Under the pieces are notes generated by a model, which was not told where the DNA came from, searched no databases, and was given only the letters and a program-made list of their open reading frames with translations. This document shows positions 32,925 to 34,775 of a stretch of 34,775 nt of DNA, in pieces (the first letter of the stretch is position 1; every line of letters begins with the position of its first letter). The position numbers and the translations under genes were made by a program. Origin of the DNA: Flavobacteriia bacterium (lineage in GTDB: Bacteria; Bacteroidota; Bacteroidia; Flavobacteriales; Schleiferiaceae); contig RFXV01000004.1 in assembly GCA_009921445.1 (NCBI GenBank), positions 1 through 34,775 of the forward strand, in the 5' to 3' direction.

Positions 32925-34276
32925 CAGGAATTGCGTTTGGTCGACTCAGGAGCGTAGGGCAGCCCACGAAGTGCACAGAATTTACGCACCACCTCGTTGT
33001 GCACCACGACCTTGTCTGCGAAAAAGGCAACGATCTCCTTTCGCTCTTCTTCCGTCGCCTCCAGCTGATTGAGGATATTGAACAAATGCATCTTCATGTG
33101 GCCTTTCTGTATTCCGGTGGTCACCAAAGCCCTCAGGGCCCCAAAATTCTGCGCGAGTCCTGAAACAGCCACGATCTTCATCAGATCCTCGGCCGTGGGA
33201 TGGCCCAACATTTCATGAGCCAGCTTGACCATGGGATGAAGTGCTGTGAGTCCGCCAACGGTTCCGAGCGCAAGAGGCAGTTCGATCCAGAAACGAAAGC
33301 GGCCATCCTCCACGCTGCAGTGGGTCAAACTGGAATAGCGACCGCTGCGGCTCGCATAGGTGTGCCCTGCCGCTTCTACGGCACGGAAATCATTTCCAGT
33401 GGCGATCACGACTGCATCCACTCCATTGAAAATGCCCTTGTTGTGGGTGGTTGCCCGATAAGGTTCGATCTCCGCGATCCGAACGGCCCTTTGAAAGCGA
33501 GCGGCAAAATCTTCAGGCGCCATACCACTGCCCTCGACGAGTTCCTCCACCGAGCATTCCACTTCGGCGCGGACGAGACACTCGGGGGTATAATTTGAAA
33601 GGATCCGCATGATCACTTCCACTTCGCGAAAGGCCGGATCGATCTCTTCTGAAGTGCGGACGATCTCCTTCAGGGTCTCTGCAAACCGTTCGAGACAGGA
33701 GTTGATGAAGTTCGCACCCATGGAGTCACAGGTCTCGAAGTGCGCTTCTAGCTGATAGTACCCCGGCTCTGCAGCCGTCTTGTCAATGAGTTCGATCTCC
33801 TGAATGCCGCCGCCTCTTGCCCGCATATTGGCCGTAATGCCCGATGCATCCGTGTAAAAGCGCTCCTTGTTCTTTTCGAATACCTGCTCCAGTTGAGGGA
33901 ATGCACCCTGATAGATGAAATGGACATGGCCCACTTTTCGGGTGCTGATCACTTCCGCCTTAAAGCCGCCCCTATCGAACCAGAAGCTCGCAGCCTTGGA
34001 AGCCGCCGCGACCACAGAACTCTCCTCAATGGCCATCGGCAAGGTGAACACCTTTCCATTGATCTTGAAATTCGGCGCGACCCCAAAGGGCAGGTAGTAA
34101 TTGGTGACCGTATTCTCAATGAATTCGTCGTGCAGCTTTTGACGTTTCGCCTCCGAATGCCAATAGGTTTTCAAAAGACCAATGGCCGCCTCTGGGTCTT
34201 CAAAATGCTTGTGCGCCAGCCACTCGATCTTGGCCTCTTTGCTCAGCTTGGAAAATCCTTTGATCTGTTCCGACAT
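32924..34276 (-). CDS. Hydroxymethylglutaryl-CoA reductase, class II
   Basis: 450 residues, the size of bacterial class II HMG-CoA reductases. Landmarks: the ENTVTNYYLPFGVAPNF substrate region, catalytic Glu in AIEESSVVAAAS, catalytic Lys in TTHNKGIFNG, LPLALGTVGGLTALHP, and catalytic His in QKGHMKMH. It interconverts HMG-CoA and mevalonate; databases often label this class degradative, but with the neighbouring GHMP kinase a biosynthetic role in isoprenoid supply is more likely. The ATG at 34276 has an in-frame stop six codons upstream, so it is secure. First gene of the HMGR-GHMP kinase-PKD protein unit. Confidence 0.95.
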   Translation of the reverse strand: MSEQIKGFSKLSKEAKIEWLAHKHFEDPEAAIGLLKTYWHSEAKRQKLHDEFIENTVTNYYLPFGVAPNFKINGKVFTLPMAIEESSVVAAASKAASFWFDRGGFKAEVISTRKVGHVHFIYQGAFPQLEQVFEKNKERFYTDASGITANMRARGGGIQEIELIDKTAAEPGYYQLEAHFETCDSMGANFINSCLERFAETLKEIVRTSEEIDPAFREVEVIMRILSNYTPECLVRAEVECSVEELVEGSGMAPEDFAARFQRAVRIAEIEPYRATTHNKGIFNGVDAVVIATGNDFRAVEAAGHTYASRSGRYSSLTHCSVEDGRFRFWIELPLALGTVGGLTALHPMVKLAHEMLGHPTAEDLMKIVAVSGLAQNFGALRALVTTGIQKGHMKMHLFNILNQLEATEEERKEIVAFFADKVVVHNEVVRKFCALRGLPYAPESTKRNS

Positions 34277-34339
34277 AGAATGATAATGTGCTCAATCAAC
34301 CCGAATGGCGGAAAACTTGTTCGGCCATGGGAGGAAAGA

Positions 34340-34347
34340 CAAATCTA
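34340..34347 (-). promoter_or_regulatory. Bacteroidota -7 promoter element for the HMG-CoA reductase operon
   Basis: The minus strand reads TAGATTTG, an exact TAnnTTTG match, giving a leader of about 60 bases before the ATG at 34276, longer than the other leaders in the window. Confidence 0.5.
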
Positions 34348-34361
34348 AAGCGACTCTAAAG
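34344..34361. repeat. Direct repeat TCTAAAG-cgac-TCTAAAG over the HMGR promoter
   Basis: Two perfect 7-base copies start 11 bases apart, one helical turn, and the first overlaps the -7 element. This is the layout of a regulator site, but no regulator is known from the sequence. Confidence 0.4.
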
Positions 34362-34411
34362 ACCGGATCCGTACTTCGGGAAGAAATCAATGCCGATAAG
34401 GAAGCAGGCCG

Positions 34412-34454
34412 GGACAATTGTCCAAAAAAATTCGGGACCAACTGACGGCCCGAA
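34412..34454. promoter_or_regulatory. Palindrome and inverted repeat upstream of the uvrD-like gene
   Basis: The 209-base divergent gap holds a perfect 12-base palindrome GGACAATTGTCC (34412-34423), then an A-run, then TTCGGG...CCCGAA with a 12-base spacer (34431-34436, 34449-34454). No T-run follows, so a terminator is unlikely; an operator is possible. Confidence 0.4.
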
Positions 34455-34466
34455 CATGTGCGCTCC

Positions 34467-34474
34467 TATTTTCG
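34467..34474 (+). promoter_or_regulatory. Possible variant -7 element (TATTTTCG) for the uvrD-like gene
   Basis: TATTTTCG differs from TAnnTTTG by one base and ends 11 bases before the ATG at 34486. Confidence 0.3.
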
Positions 34475-34485
34475 TCTGCAGTTAT

Positions 34486-34775
34486 ATGGACTTCTCAAAA
34501 GCACTGAACGAACCCCAATTCGAAGCCGTGGAGGCTATGGACGGCCCTGTGATGGTGATCGCTGGCGCGGGTTCGGGCAAAACACGGGTGCTGACCTACC
34601 GCATCGCTCATTTGCTTCGCGCGGGAGTGGATCCGTTCCAGATCCTCTCACTCACCTTTACCAACAAGGCGGCGAGGGAAATGAAAGAACGCATCGGCCA
34701 GCTCGTGGGTCAGGCCGAGGCCCGCAACCTTTGGATGGGCACTTTCCACTCTGTGTTTGCACGCATCCTCAGAGC
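34486..34775 (+). CDS. UvrD/PcrA-type superfamily 1 DNA helicase (3' partial)
   Basis: Absent from the ORF track because it runs off the window; 96 codons are visible from the ATG at 34486. The start [15 protein letters not shown] contains the LN.xQ..AV Q-motif, followed by Walker [12 protein letters not shown], motif Ia [15 protein letters not shown], and [11 protein letters not shown]. These are the first helicase motifs in UvrD/PcrA order and spacing, so this is an ATP-driven 3'-5' DNA helicase in repair or replication. It could instead be the beginning of a longer AddA/RecB-like protein; the N-terminus fits PcrA/UvrD better. Confidence 0.9.
   Translation, partial: MDFSKALNEPQFEAVEAMDGPVMVIAGAGSGKTRVLTYRIAHLLRAGVDPFQILSLTFTNKAAREMKERIGQLVGQAEARNLWMGTFHSVFARILR

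Noticed and set aside
1-34775. tRNA, rRNA, CRISPR, insertion sequence, prophage or toxin-antitoxin features.
   Set aside because: No cloverleaf-like segment, regular repeat-spacer array, transposase/integrase motif or small toxin-antitoxin pair was seen on reading both strands; intergenic gaps are too short for most of these.

Overview
The window looks like a chromosomal stretch of a member of the Bacteroidota, most likely a Flavobacteriales-type organism. The support is: type IX secretion (T9SS) C-terminal sorting tails on two large secreted proteins; a LytS/LytTR two-component pair with a periplasmic propeller; the Bacteroidota -7 promoter motif TAnnTTTG in front of many genes; a class II HMG-CoA reductase next to a GYDIA-type GHMP kinase; and neighbour pairs typical of that lineage (acyl-CoA reductase/ferredoxin/SerC/SerA, alanine dehydrogenase with a small membrane protein, proline dehydrogenase divergent from AroB). 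GC content is moderate, about 55% by eye. No rRNA, tRNA, CRISPR array, insertion sequence, integrase or phage gene was seen. The region is very compact, with roughly 1.1 kb of intergenic DNA in total and no gap over 300 bases.

Layout. 1-1.8 kb: 3' part of a secreted fibronectin-III repeat protein with a T9SS tail, closed by a strong terminator. 1.9-2.8 kb: a small TIGR03643/DUF2805 protein and an exported hypothetical. 2.8-4.8 kb: a coupled operon yicC-gmk-nadD. 4.9-8.6 kb: an AddB-like PD-(D/E)XK nuclease coupled to a serine racemase/threonine dehydratase-like enzyme. 8.6-9.3 kb: purQ. 9.3-10.4 kb (minus): LuxC-type acyl-CoA reductase. 10.4-15 kb (plus): ferredoxin, exported hypothetical, serC, serA-like, a HAD-like protein and an FtsE-like ATPase. 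15-16.4 kb: a lipoprotein (minus) and a GT2 glycosyltransferase (plus). 16.5-20 kb (minus): LytTR response regulator and propeller-type histidine kinase. 20-22.7 kb (plus): two outer-membrane barrel proteins. 22.7-25 kb (minus): aroB-aroA. 25-26.2 kb: proline dehydrogenase. 26.2-28.2 kb (minus): tsaE-ald-small membrane protein. 28.2-29.8 kb (plus): a small acidic protein and a MATE transporter. 29.8-34.3 kb (minus): HMG-CoA reductase, GHMP kinase and a PKD/gliding-type surface protein. 34.5 kb to the end: the start of a UvrD/PcrA helicase.

Most of the content is housekeeping metabolism (purine, NAD, serine, shikimate, proline, isoprenoid, t6A). The envelope-related loci are the least explained part: the FN3 protein, the two-component pair divergent from two outer-membrane proteins, the surface-type lipoprotein and the PKD protein coupled to mevalonate genes. 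No clearly new defence, mobile or toxin system was found. The strongest system-level signals are the recurring TAnnTTTG promoters at a near-constant distance from start codons, and the divergent sensor kinase/outer-membrane protein locus.
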